Below are positions 6,639-12,437 of a stretch of 12,437 nucleotides of DNA, one piece after another. Under the pieces are notes generated by a model. It searched no databases, was not told where the DNA came from, and saw only the letters and a program-made list of their open reading frames with translations. The position numbers and the translations under genes were made by a program. This DNA is from CAZVLE01 sp964627855 (lineage in GTDB: Bacteria > Bacillota > Dethiobacteria > DTU022), in assembly GCA_964627855.1 (NCBI GenBank), contig CAZVLE010000074.1, positions 1 to 12,437 on the forward strand, read 5' to 3'. Within the stretch, counting starts at the first letter, position 1, and each line of letters opens with the position of its first letter.

Positions 6639-7655
6639 ATGCGAGCTATATTGGTAAAAAAACCGGGAGAATGGTCTTTAACCGATCTGGAAAAGCCTTC
6701 TCCGGATCGTAACCAGGTGCTAATTCGTTCGAAAGTTGTCGGTATCTGTAAAAGTGACCTGGAAGTATTAGATGGTTCCAGGCCAGAGCCCTACGTTAAA
6801 TATCCGGTTGTAATTGGTCATGAATTTGCAGGGGTAATAGAACAGTGCGGCGAGGATGTCCAAAAACTCAAAGTGGGAGATAGGGTAGTTGCCGAAGCGT
6901 GGTGGCATTGTGACCAATGTCCTCCTTGTATGCATGGTTATACTAACCTGTGCGAGGATTACAGCGAAATAGGTTTTACCGAAAATGGAGGCCTGGGTGA
7001 ATATGTGCTGGCCCATGAAAAAATGGTTCACAGGGTTCCAGACGACCTGTCGCTCGATGTTGCTTCAATGGTAGAGCCGGTAGCCTGTTCAGTACTTGGT
7101 GTATTCAGAGCAAATATTGAACCAGGCAAAAAGGTTGCCATCATTGGCCCTGGGCCGATCGGGTTGATCTGCATAGAACTTTGCAAACTTTTTTCTCCCA
7201 GTGAAATCTGCCTATTTGGGACCAGGGATGAACGCCTTGAAGTCGGTAAAATAATGGGTGCTAAGCAGGTAGTTAACTTGAGAAAGGAAAAACCTGAGGA
7301 TTATAATGATGCTTTCGATTATGTCATAGAATGTGCAGGCTTGCCCTCGGCAGTGGAGATGTCAATCAGTATTGGTAAAAGAGGCTCAAAACTTGTTTTG
7401 CTGGGAGTAATCGGCGGAGGCTTGCAGGTTTCATTGGTAACGGATGACATTGTTTTTAAAGACATGACGATTTTTGGCTCAGTAGCTTATACAAAAAGCG
7501 CATATAGTAAGGCTCTGGAATTACTTTCTTTAAAGATGGTTAATGTCGAGCCCATCTTAACTCATAAATTTAGCATGGAAGAATGTGAGGAAGCCTTCAA
7601 GACTGTTATTGATCGAAAAGACGGTGTAATCAAGGCGTTGATAACTCTCGGCTGA
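6639..7655 (+). CDS. Zinc-dependent medium-chain alcohol/polyol/sugar dehydrogenase
   Basis: A cytoplasmic NAD(P)-dependent dehydrogenase that oxidises a hydroxyl group of a polyol, sugar or sugar acid. It is 338 aa, normal for the sorbitol/threonine dehydrogenase branch. Catalytic zinc ligands are Cys37 (GICKSD), His61-Glu62 (IGHEFAG) and Glu147 (VEPVAC). The structural-zinc cysteines are present at 91, 94, 97 and 105 (CDQCPPCMHGYTNLC). The dinucleotide loop is IIGPGPIGLI (about 169-178). ATG 6639 is chosen over ATG 6633 because GGAG at 6627-6630 sits 8 nt before the former but only 2 nt before the latter. In this context it may form a lactone or keto sugar from the imported substrate. The family is too broad to name the substrate. 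Confidence 0.92.
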   Translation: MRAILVKKPGEWSLTDLEKPSPDRNQVLIRSKVVGICKSDLEVLDGSRPEPYVKYPVVIGHEFAGVIEQCGEDVQKLKVGDRVVAEAWWHCDQCPPCMHGYTNLCEDYSEIGFTENGGLGEYVLAHEKMVHRVPDDLSLDVASMVEPVACSVLGVFRANIEPGKKVAIIGPGPIGLICIELCKLFSPSEICLFGTRDERLEVGKIMGAKQVVNLRKEKPEDYNDAFDYVIECAGLPSAVEMSISIGKRGSKLVLLGVIGGGLQVSLVTDDIVFKDMTIFGSVAYTKSAYSKALELLSLKMVNVEPILTHKFSMEECEEAFKTVIDRKDGVIKALITLG

Positions 7656-7750
7656 CACATATTACATATAGCAAATAACTGCCTGTTTCGGCTCCAAATA
7701 CTGGCGCTGCTGTTATCGCTATTGCTTCTTCAAACTGGAGGTAACAAAAT
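7656..7750 (+). other. 95-bp gap before the AOR module, with a strong ribosome binding site
   Basis: No gene is visible. A short hairpin GCC-TGTTTC-GGC spans 7681-7692. CTCC at 7692-7695 could pair with GGAG at 7737-7740, which is part of the ribosome binding site GGAGGT (7737-7742) for GTG 7751. This is weak evidence of translational control. I see no clear promoter and no complete known riboswitch core. Confidence 0.3.
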
Positions 7751-8149
7751 GTGATTAAATATATACAAAAAAAATGCATTGGATGTAGAATCTGTGAAGT
7801 TGTCTGTTCCCTGGAACATTGCGACGAAATGATTCCCAGCAAATCTCGCATCAAATATCTCGATAACTGGCCTGAAGTAGGCAGGGTAGACTTTTGCCGG
7901 CAGTGCAAAAAGCAAGCCTGCATGGAAGCTTGTTCTGAAGATGCCCTGTTCCTGACAGAAGATGGGTTGGTGCAAATAAATAGGGATTTGTGCACAAAAT
8001 GTTTGGCCTGCAGCGAGGCTTGCCCTTTTGGTAGCTTGCCCTTGGAGAACCAGTTTCCCCAGTACTGTGATATTTGTAAAGGTAAGTACGAATGTGTTAC
8101 ATGGTGTCCTGCAAAAGCGTTGATAAAGGTGGGTGAAAAAAATGGTTGA
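7751..8149 (+). CDS. Polyferredoxin electron-transfer subunit of the AOR (four [4Fe-4S] clusters)
   Basis: A soluble electron carrier that should take electrons from the aldehyde oxidoreductase encoded next. It is 132 aa with 17 cysteines, 16 of which fall into four 4-Cys sets: C9/12/15/19 (CIGCRICEVVC), C49/52/57/61, C81/84/87/91 (CTKCLACSEACP) and C106/109/115/119 (CDICKGKYECVTWC). This matches the HycB/DmsB-like four-cluster subunits and the small FeS subunit of multi-subunit bacterial AORs such as AorA of Aromatoleum. The start is GTG 7751, 8 nt after GGAGGT. The ATG one base upstream is followed at once by TGA and is not usable. The gene overlaps the AOR gene by 8 bp, implying translational coupling. 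Confidence 0.9.
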   Translation: MIKYIQKKCIGCRICEVVCSLEHCDEMIPSKSRIKYLDNWPEVGRVDFCRQCKKQACMEACSEDALFLTEDGLVQINRDLCTKCLACSEACPFGSLPLENQFPQYCDICKGKYECVTWCPAKALIKVGEKNG

Positions 8150-9965
8150 TCTGCCTGGATATGCTGGATACATACTTTATATTGATCTAAGTAAAGAGAG
8201 TTTTGAAATAAACACTTTGGATTCTAGCCTGGCCAGGCAATATTTGGGCGGAAAAGGGTTGGCTGCAAAATTACTTTATGACAATCTACCAAAAGGTTGT
8301 GACCCCTTTGCTCCGGAAAATATAATAATCCTGTCCTGCGGGCCCTTGACGGGTACACTTGCTCCGACCGGCTGTCGCAGCACCCTGGCAACAAAAAGCC
8401 CCTTAACCGGGATCTGGCTTGATTCAAGCTGTGGCGGTTCTTATGGAGCGGAATTGAAAGCATCTGGTTTTGATGTAATTATGATCAAGGGTTGTGCTGA
8501 GAAGCCGGTAAAAATTATCATTGACGACCATCAGGTTACCATTGAAGATGCATCTGCTCAATGGGGTAAAGATACAATTACTGTTAGCGAAGAATTAAAA
8601 AAAGAACTTGGTGAAGATTATAAAATAGCCTGTATTGGCGAAGCCGGAGAAAAAAAGGTTCTTATTGCGGCAGTTCAGGCCGAAGGACGCTCATACGGGC
8701 GCGGGGGTAGTGGAGCTGTCTTCGGTTCAAAAAAATTAAAAGCTATTGCTGTCAGGGGCAGCAGGGGAGTAAAAATAGCCAATTATAAAGAATTCATCAA
8801 AGAGAACAAGGAAGCTTACAACGAAATTGTTATCAATCCCGATACCGGTGGTTCCAGGCCCATGTTTGGCACCAGCAGCATATACACTTTCATTAAAGAG
8901 GCAGGGGTATTGCCGATTAAGAACTTTCAGGGCGGCGAATACCCCGGTATTGAAAACGTTGATGAACATGCTTTAAGAGAAGAACTTTTTGAAAGAGATC
9001 GGGCCTGTTTTGCCTGCCCCATCGCTTGCAGTAAATACTCTAAAGTAAAAAAAGGCCCCTATAAAGGTGAACATGTAGAGGGACCGGAGTTTGAAAACTT
9101 ATGGAGCTTTGGCGCCCAGTGCGGTAACAGCGAACTTGGTTCCATTGTTTATGCCGAATATCTATGCGATTACTACGGAATTGATGCTATTTCTACCGGA
9201 AATGTTATAGGTTTCATCATGGAATGTTTTGAAAAGGGCATTGTAACGGAAGAGTTTCTCGGTATGAAAGCTAATTTTGGTAATCATGAAGCGATTATAA
9301 GTCTAATTAAATTAATTGGTAAAGATGAAGGGCCGGGGAAGATAATCGGTCAGGGTGTTAGAAAAACAGCTGAATATTTTGGTCATAGCAGTGAAAAATT
9401 TGCTATGCATGTAAAAGGAATGGAATTGCCGGCCTATGATCCCCGGGGTTCTGTCGGCATGGGTCTTGCCTATGCCACCAGTGACAGAGGCGGGTGCCAT
9501 TTAAGAGCCTGGCCTGTCGGCGCCGAAGTTCTTGCCCATGCCGGTAGAATTGATCCCCTGGAAAGCGAGTTTAAAGCCGAACTGGTTAAAGTTGATCAGG
9601 ATTGGTTCACGGTAATCAATTCACTGGGTGTCTGCCTGTTCAGCTCATTTGCCTTGGGTCATAACCAGCTAACCGATCTAGTTCATGCTTTAACAGGAAT
9701 TGAGGAATTTTCATCAGCGACCAAACTGCTAACCATAGGCGAAAGAATAAATAATCTAATTCGCCTTTTTAACTTAAGGGAAGGCATAACTTCAGCCGAT
9801 GACACCCTTCCACCGAGGTTGTTGGAAGAACCTCACACAAGCGGTCCGGCAAAAGGTGTTACCGTGCCTCTAAAAGTTATGCTCAATGAGTACTACATAG
9901 TCAGGGGTTGGAGTGAAGAAGGAGTGCCTACCGAGGAAAAACTGGCGCAATTGGGGTTGAAGTAA
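8142..9965 (+). CDS. aor: Aldehyde:ferredoxin oxidoreductase, tungsten (AOR-family) catalytic subunit
   Basis: Oxidises an aldehyde to the carboxylic acid and passes two electrons to FeS carriers. The family carries a bis-pterin tungsten cofactor and one [4Fe-4S] cluster. The product is 607 aa from ATG 8142, almost the length of archaeal AOR. The N-terminal domain shows YLGGKGLAAKLLYD and CGPLTGTLAPTGCRSTLATKSP. Cluster ligands are Cys289, Cys292 and Cys296 (CFACPIAC), with a fourth at about Cys498 (NSLGVCLFSS). The C-terminal pterin-binding signature PAYDPRGSVGMGLAYATSDRG is present, followed by GCHLRAWP. ATG 8142 has AAAGGTGGG 9 nt upstream; an in-frame GTG at 8133 lies inside that region. 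It overlaps the ferredoxin gene and abuts the MoaD-like gene. Tungsten rather than molybdenum is inferred from the family. Confidence 0.94.
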   Translation: MVDLPGYAGYILYIDLSKESFEINTLDSSLARQYLGGKGLAAKLLYDNLPKGCDPFAPENIIILSCGPLTGTLAPTGCRSTLATKSPLTGIWLDSSCGGSYGAELKASGFDVIMIKGCAEKPVKIIIDDHQVTIEDASAQWGKDTITVSEELKKELGEDYKIACIGEAGEKKVLIAAVQAEGRSYGRGGSGAVFGSKKLKAIAVRGSRGVKIANYKEFIKENKEAYNEIVINPDTGGSRPMFGTSSIYTFIKEAGVLPIKNFQGGEYPGIENVDEHALREELFERDRACFACPIACSKYSKVKKGPYKGEHVEGPEFENLWSFGAQCGNSELGSIVYAEYLCDYYGIDAISTGNVIGFIMECFEKGIVTEEFLGMKANFGNHEAIISLIKLIGKDEGPGKIIGQGVRKTAEYFGHSSEKFAMHVKGMELPAYDPRGSVGMGLAYATSDRGGCHLRAWPVGAEVLAHAGRIDPLESEFKAELVKVDQDWFTVINSLGVCLFSSFALGHNQLTDLVHALTGIEEFSSATKLLTIGERINNLIRLFNLREGITSADDTLPPRLLEEPHTSGPAKGVTVPLKVMLNEYYIVRGWSEEGVPTEEKLAQLGLK

Positions 9966-10235
9966 GTGACTGCGGTAGTACAGGTAGTAGTTAAATTTTT
10001 AGCTCATAGTTCTGCGGAAGCAGGTATTAAAAAAACAATGCTCAAAACTGCGAACAACTTGCCTGATGCTATCAGGGAAATCGAAAAGCAAACCGGTTTT
10101 CCTCTGGGTCAAAAATTACAAAAGGGCTATTCTTTAATGATTAACGGTCGTTCTTACCTGTTGTTGCAAAAAGATGGTTTTCGGTTAAGGGATGGAGATA
10201 CACTAGTGGTGTTACCCAAATTAGGAGGAGGATAA
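9966..10235 (+). CDS. MoaD/ThiS-family small sulfur-carrier-like protein of the AOR operon
   Basis: A ubiquitin-fold protein of 89 aa that probably supplies sulfur for the dithiolene of the pterin cofactor, or a variant of it specific to AOR. Evidence is the size, the beta-grasp pattern (VVQVVVKFLAHSS at the start, GDTLVVLPKL at the end) and the C-terminal Gly-Gly-Gly, the kind of tail that is adenylylated and thiocarboxylated in MoaD. GTG 9966 follows the AOR stop TAA 9963-9965 with no spacer, and I see only a weak G-rich site (about 9954-9957), so translation is probably coupled. MoaD-like genes beside AOR genes are known in other organisms. No MoaE-like partner is in the window. A role as AOR-specific cofactor chaperone is an alternative. 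Confidence 0.82.
   Translation: MTAVVQVVVKFLAHSSAEAGIKKTMLKTANNLPDAIREIEKQTGFPLGQKLQKGYSLMINGRSYLLLQKDGFRLRDGDTLVVLPKLGGG
10223..10231 (+). promoter_or_regulatory. Ribosome binding site of the aldolase gene, encoded within the MoaD-like C-terminus
   Basis: AGGAGGAGG is read as the final Leu-Gly-Gly-Gly codons of the MoaD-like protein and also lies 6 nt before TTG 10238. The two genes are 2 bp apart (TAA 10233-10235, TTG 10238-10240), which ties aldolase translation to the AOR module. Confidence 0.85.
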
Positions 10236-10237
10236 CC

Positions 10238-11161
10238 TTGGAACAATACAGACCGGAAGGTGTTTATCCTGCGATGTTAACTCCATTTGATGAAAATGGG
10301 GCTGTAAATGAAACTGTCCTGCGGCAACTGGTGGGGTGGTTGATTGAAGAGGGTGTAAGCGGCCTTTTCCCTTTGGGGAGTTCAGGTGAATTTATCCATT
10401 TTTCCTTCGAGGAAAAGGTCAGGATCATCGAACTTATTATTAACGAAACTAATGGACGTTTGCCTGTAACCCCGGGAACCACGGACAGCTGTGCGGCAAA
10501 TTGCATTAAGTTAACAGAAAAAGCCAGGGAGTTAGGCTGTGCTGCCGCAGTAATTGCTCCTCCCTATTACATGCCAGCGAGCCAGGAGCAGATCGAAGAG
10601 CACTATGAGCAGGTTTTTCAGGCTCTGGGTGATTATCCCGTTATTATATATAACATTCCACTTTTCAGCACCCCGATTGACTATGACGTTGTAAAGCGTT
10701 TGAGCCGCTATGATTGCGTTGTCGGCATGAAAGACAGCAGTGGAAGCATGGTCGATTTCATGCATTTTATGGACAAGATCAGGCTTGTCGGTACTGATCT
10801 GAATATTTTAACCGGCCGTGAAGAAATGCTCTTTGCCTCACTGACAGTTGGAGCCAGGGGTTCAATGTCGGCAACTGTCGGTGTAACCCCCGAGATCATG
10901 ACTGCTATTTACCGTTACTGGCAGGAAGGTGAGAGTAATAAGGCCCTGAACCTGCAATTCCAGGTGCTCCAACTGATCAGGGCTATGTTCGCTTTGCCTT
11001 TCCCGCTCGGGTTTAAAGCAGCCCTCGAAGTTCGCGGTTTCAAGATGGGTGATTCAAAAAGACCCTTATCAGATGCAGATCAATATAACTACCAGAAAAT
11101 AAAGAGCAGAATTGAGAAAGTGCTAAAACAGCTGCTTGGTGATAAGGTGAAGGTTGTTTAG
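10238..11161 (+). CDS. DapA/NanA-family pyruvate aldolase (likely 2-keto-3-deoxy-acid aldolase)
   Basis: A class I (Schiff-base) lyase of 307 aa, the usual family size. Conserved elements are GSSGEF (47-52) at the position of the GTTGE carboxylate-binding loop, Tyr138 in VIIYNIP and the Schiff-base Lys165 in VVGMKDSSG. Family members include dihydrodipicolinate synthase, N-acetylneuraminate lyase and 2-keto-3-deoxy-sugar-acid aldolases. The gene is locked to the AOR module and lies in a sugar-uptake cassette, not near lysine genes. Cleavage of a 2-keto-3-deoxy acid to pyruvate plus an aldehyde is therefore the likely reaction, with the aldehyde a natural AOR substrate. A dehydratase of the same fold (5-keto-4-deoxyglucarate type) is possible. 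The start is TTG 10238. Confidence 0.88.
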   Translation: MEQYRPEGVYPAMLTPFDENGAVNETVLRQLVGWLIEEGVSGLFPLGSSGEFIHFSFEEKVRIIELIINETNGRLPVTPGTTDSCAANCIKLTEKARELGCAAAVIAPPYYMPASQEQIEEHYEQVFQALGDYPVIIYNIPLFSTPIDYDVVKRLSRYDCVVGMKDSSGSMVDFMHFMDKIRLVGTDLNILTGREEMLFASLTVGARGSMSATVGVTPEIMTAIYRYWQEGESNKALNLQFQVLQLIRAMFALPFPLGFKAALEVRGFKMGDSKRPLSDADQYNYQKIKSRIEKVLKQLLGDKVKVV

Positions 11162-11297
11162 CCAACATAAAATCAAGCCATGTTATTGCAAGGTTAAAAG
11201 ATACATTTTTAAAAAGCAAAATGATATAGTAGATTAAAGGGAGCCTAAGTGCCTATTCGCGGGGTTGGACCCTCAAAATATTGACGGGGAGTTAATA
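11162..11297 (+). promoter_or_regulatory. 136-bp gap between aldolase and FAD oxidase genes, candidate promoter region
   Basis: No gene is visible. The first half is AT-rich, with a TTTTTAAAAA palindrome at 11206-11215 and TATAGT at 11225-11230 that could be a -10 box, though its -35 (TACATT near 11202-11207) is poor. GGGT-TGG-ACCC at 11262-11272 is a small tight hairpin. GGGGAG (11286-11291) is the ribosome binding site for GTG 11298. No clear terminator for the aldolase operon is seen. Confidence 0.3.
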
Positions 11298-12437
11298 GTG
11301 TATCATTACCATCAAGTCGGCCGGATTATTATTGAAGAGCTGATCGGCATCGTCGGCCCCGAACATGTAATCTTTGATGATCAAAGCAGGCTTGAACCCT
11401 ATGCCCATGATGAGGTAGCCGATCCCGCTTATGCCGCCATGCCGGCTGTGGTGGTAAAAACGCGCAGTGCTGAGGAAATAGCGGCAGTGCTGAAATTGGC
11501 CAACCGGGAAAATATTGCCGTGACCCCGCGGGGAGCGGGCAGCGGACTCTCCGGAGGGGCGGTGCCGGTGCAGGGCGGTATTGTTCTTTCAACTGAAAGA
11601 ATGAATAGCATCCTCGAAATCGACCGCGAAAACATGATTGCCCTTCTCGAGCCGGGGGTAATCACCAACGACTTTAACAAAGAAGTCCAAAAAGAGGGGC
11701 TCTTTTTTGCCGGTTACCCCATGAGCCTGGAAATGTGCTTCATTGGCGGCAACGTGGCCGAGAACGCCGGGGGCGGCCGGGCCATCAAGTACGGGGTTAC
11801 CGGTCGTTATATCACCGGTCTTGAAGTTGTGATGCCTACCGGTGAAATATGCACCTTTGGCGGCAAGAGGGTCAAGGACGTCACCGGCTATAACATGGTT
11901 CAACTGATGATCGGTTCCGAAGGAACCCTGGGGATCTTCACCAAAATATTTGTCAGGCTGATCCCTTTGCCGAAGGCGAAAATAGATATGATGGTGCTCT
12001 TTCCGGACGCACAGGGAGCCATTGATGCCGTACCCCTGATTATGACCACTACCGGCATTATCCCAACCAGTATAGAGTTCATGGACAAACTCTCTATCGA
12101 TACTACCTATGCCTACCTCGGCGAAAAAAAGAAGCACCAGGATTGCGAGGCCATTCTAATCATCGAAGTAGATGGCAACGATAGCGAGCAGGTGCGGGAA
12201 GACTGCCTCTCTATCGGTGAGCTGTGCCTCGATAACGGCGCTCTTGACGCTTTTGTTGCTGAAGGCCCGGCTGACCAGGAGAAAATCTGGCAAGTGCGGC
12301 AGCGTGCAGCTGAGGCTTTTAAGGCCGTTAACCCGGTCCAGAGCGTTGAGGACATTGTCGTTCCGGTCAGCAATATTGCCCGCCTCTTGCCACACCTTCA
12401 GACTCTTTCTGAAAAATATAATGTTTTAATGCCCTGC
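11298..12437 (+). CDS. FAD-linked oxidase, GlcD-type (glycolate/D-lactate dehydrogenase subunit), 3' end outside window
   Basis: A flavoprotein of the vanillyl-alcohol-oxidase fold that oxidises a 2-hydroxyacid such as glycolate or D-lactate. The frame is open from GTG 11298 through the last base (380 codons); full family members are about 460 aa. GGGGAG lies 6 nt before the start. The FAD-binding domain (about 45-225) shows PRGAGSGLSGGAVP (77-90), CFIGGNVAENAGGGRAIKYG (147-166), GLEVVMPTGEI and GSEGTLGIFTKI. The substrate domain begins after about 225. The usual PPDPAS segment before the GGN motif reads AGYPMS here, so the exact substrate is open. The gene is clearly richer in GC than its neighbours and has its own leader, so it may be an older host gene beside the cassette. 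Partner FeS or GlcE-like genes may lie to the right. Confidence 0.9.
   Translation, partial: MYHYHQVGRIIIEELIGIVGPEHVIFDDQSRLEPYAHDEVADPAYAAMPAVVVKTRSAEEIAAVLKLANRENIAVTPRGAGSGLSGGAVPVQGGIVLSTERMNSILEIDRENMIALLEPGVITNDFNKEVQKEGLFFAGYPMSLEMCFIGGNVAENAGGGRAIKYGVTGRYITGLEVVMPTGEICTFGGKRVKDVTGYNMVQLMIGSEGTLGIFTKIFVRLIPLPKAKIDMMVLFPDAQGAIDAVPLIMTTTGIIPTSIEFMDKLSIDTTYAYLGEKKKHQDCEAILIIEVDGNDSEQVREDCLSIGELCLDNGALDAFVAEGPADQEKIWQVRQRAAEAFKAVNPVQSVEDIVVPVSNIARLLPHLQTLSEKYNVLMPC

Noticed and set aside
7656..7750. Possible molybdenum/tungsten cofactor riboswitch before the AOR module
   Set aside because: The segment is only 95 bp and has just one 3-bp-stem hairpin and a possible CTCC/GGAG pairing. I could not build the multi-stem Moco/Tuco core. 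A covariance-model search would settle it.
7730..8173. 147-codon minus-strand frame across the ferredoxin gene
   Set aside because: The + strand frame has four regular cysteine cluster motifs and a good ribosome binding site. The minus frame has neither a motif nor a site.
11584..11601. Perfect inverted repeat TTCTTTC-AACT-GAAAGAA
   Set aside because: It lies in the coding sequence of the FAD oxidase, has no T tract, and is fully explained by the codons for Leu-Ser-Thr-Glu-Arg.
11589..12137. 182-codon open frame on the minus strand
   Set aside because: It lies inside the FAD oxidase gene, whose + strand frame carries clear family motifs throughout. The opposite frame is open because the gene is GC-rich, and its product resembles nothing known.

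Overview
The window looks like part of an anaerobic Firmicutes (Clostridia-type) chromosome. Three things suggest this: strong AGGAGG-type ribosome binding sites, frequent TTG/GTG starts with a typical lipoprotein signal, and a tungsten-type aldehyde:ferredoxin oxidoreductase (AOR) with its own polyferredoxin. This is inferred from style and gene content; no marker gene is present, so no genus is named. Every gene I can support lies on the + strand.

Layout. Positions 3-110 are the last 36 codons of an unidentified gene. After a 158-bp AT-rich leader come an IclR-family regulator (269-1039), a CtBP-like D-2-hydroxyacid dehydrogenase (1150-2106), and a ribose-type sugar ABC transporter. The transporter consists of a double ATPase (2138-3643), a permease (3665-4660) and a lipoprotein binding protein (4743-5774). 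A hairpin follows the binding-protein gene. Next are a UlaG-like metallo-beta-lactamase-fold hydrolase (5840-6613) and a zinc-dependent medium-chain dehydrogenase (6639-7655). A tightly packed AOR module comes after a 95-bp gap: a four-cluster ferredoxin subunit (7751-8149), the AOR catalytic subunit (8142-9965), a MoaD/ThiS-like small protein (9966-10235) and a DapA/NanA-family aldolase (10238-11161). After a further 136-bp gap, a GlcD-type FAD-linked oxidase starts at 11298 and runs off the right edge.

How the genes may work together (inference). The set reads as one catabolic cassette for a sugar or sugar acid. The ABC system imports the substrate. The zinc dehydrogenase oxidises a hydroxyl or the anomeric carbon, and the metallo-hydrolase could open a lactone. 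The DapA-like aldolase would split a 2-keto-3-deoxy acid into pyruvate and an aldehyde, and the AOR would oxidise the aldehyde with electrons going to ferredoxin. The D-2-hydroxyacid dehydrogenase, and perhaps the GlcD-like oxidase, would handle the resulting hydroxyacid. This resembles a non-phosphorylative Entner-Doudoroff or Dahms-type route with a ferredoxin-linked aldehyde step. The expected dehydratase is not in the window, and the true substrate cannot be read from sequence.

Composition. The left-edge fragment (about 52% GC by hand count) and the right-edge oxidase (about 55-78% in two hand-counted lines) are richer in GC than the cassette between them (33-47% in hand-counted lines). 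The cassette may therefore have been inserted between older host genes. No integrase, transposase, tRNA, rRNA, CRISPR array or convincing att site is visible. No gene-free stretch exceeds 160 bp.
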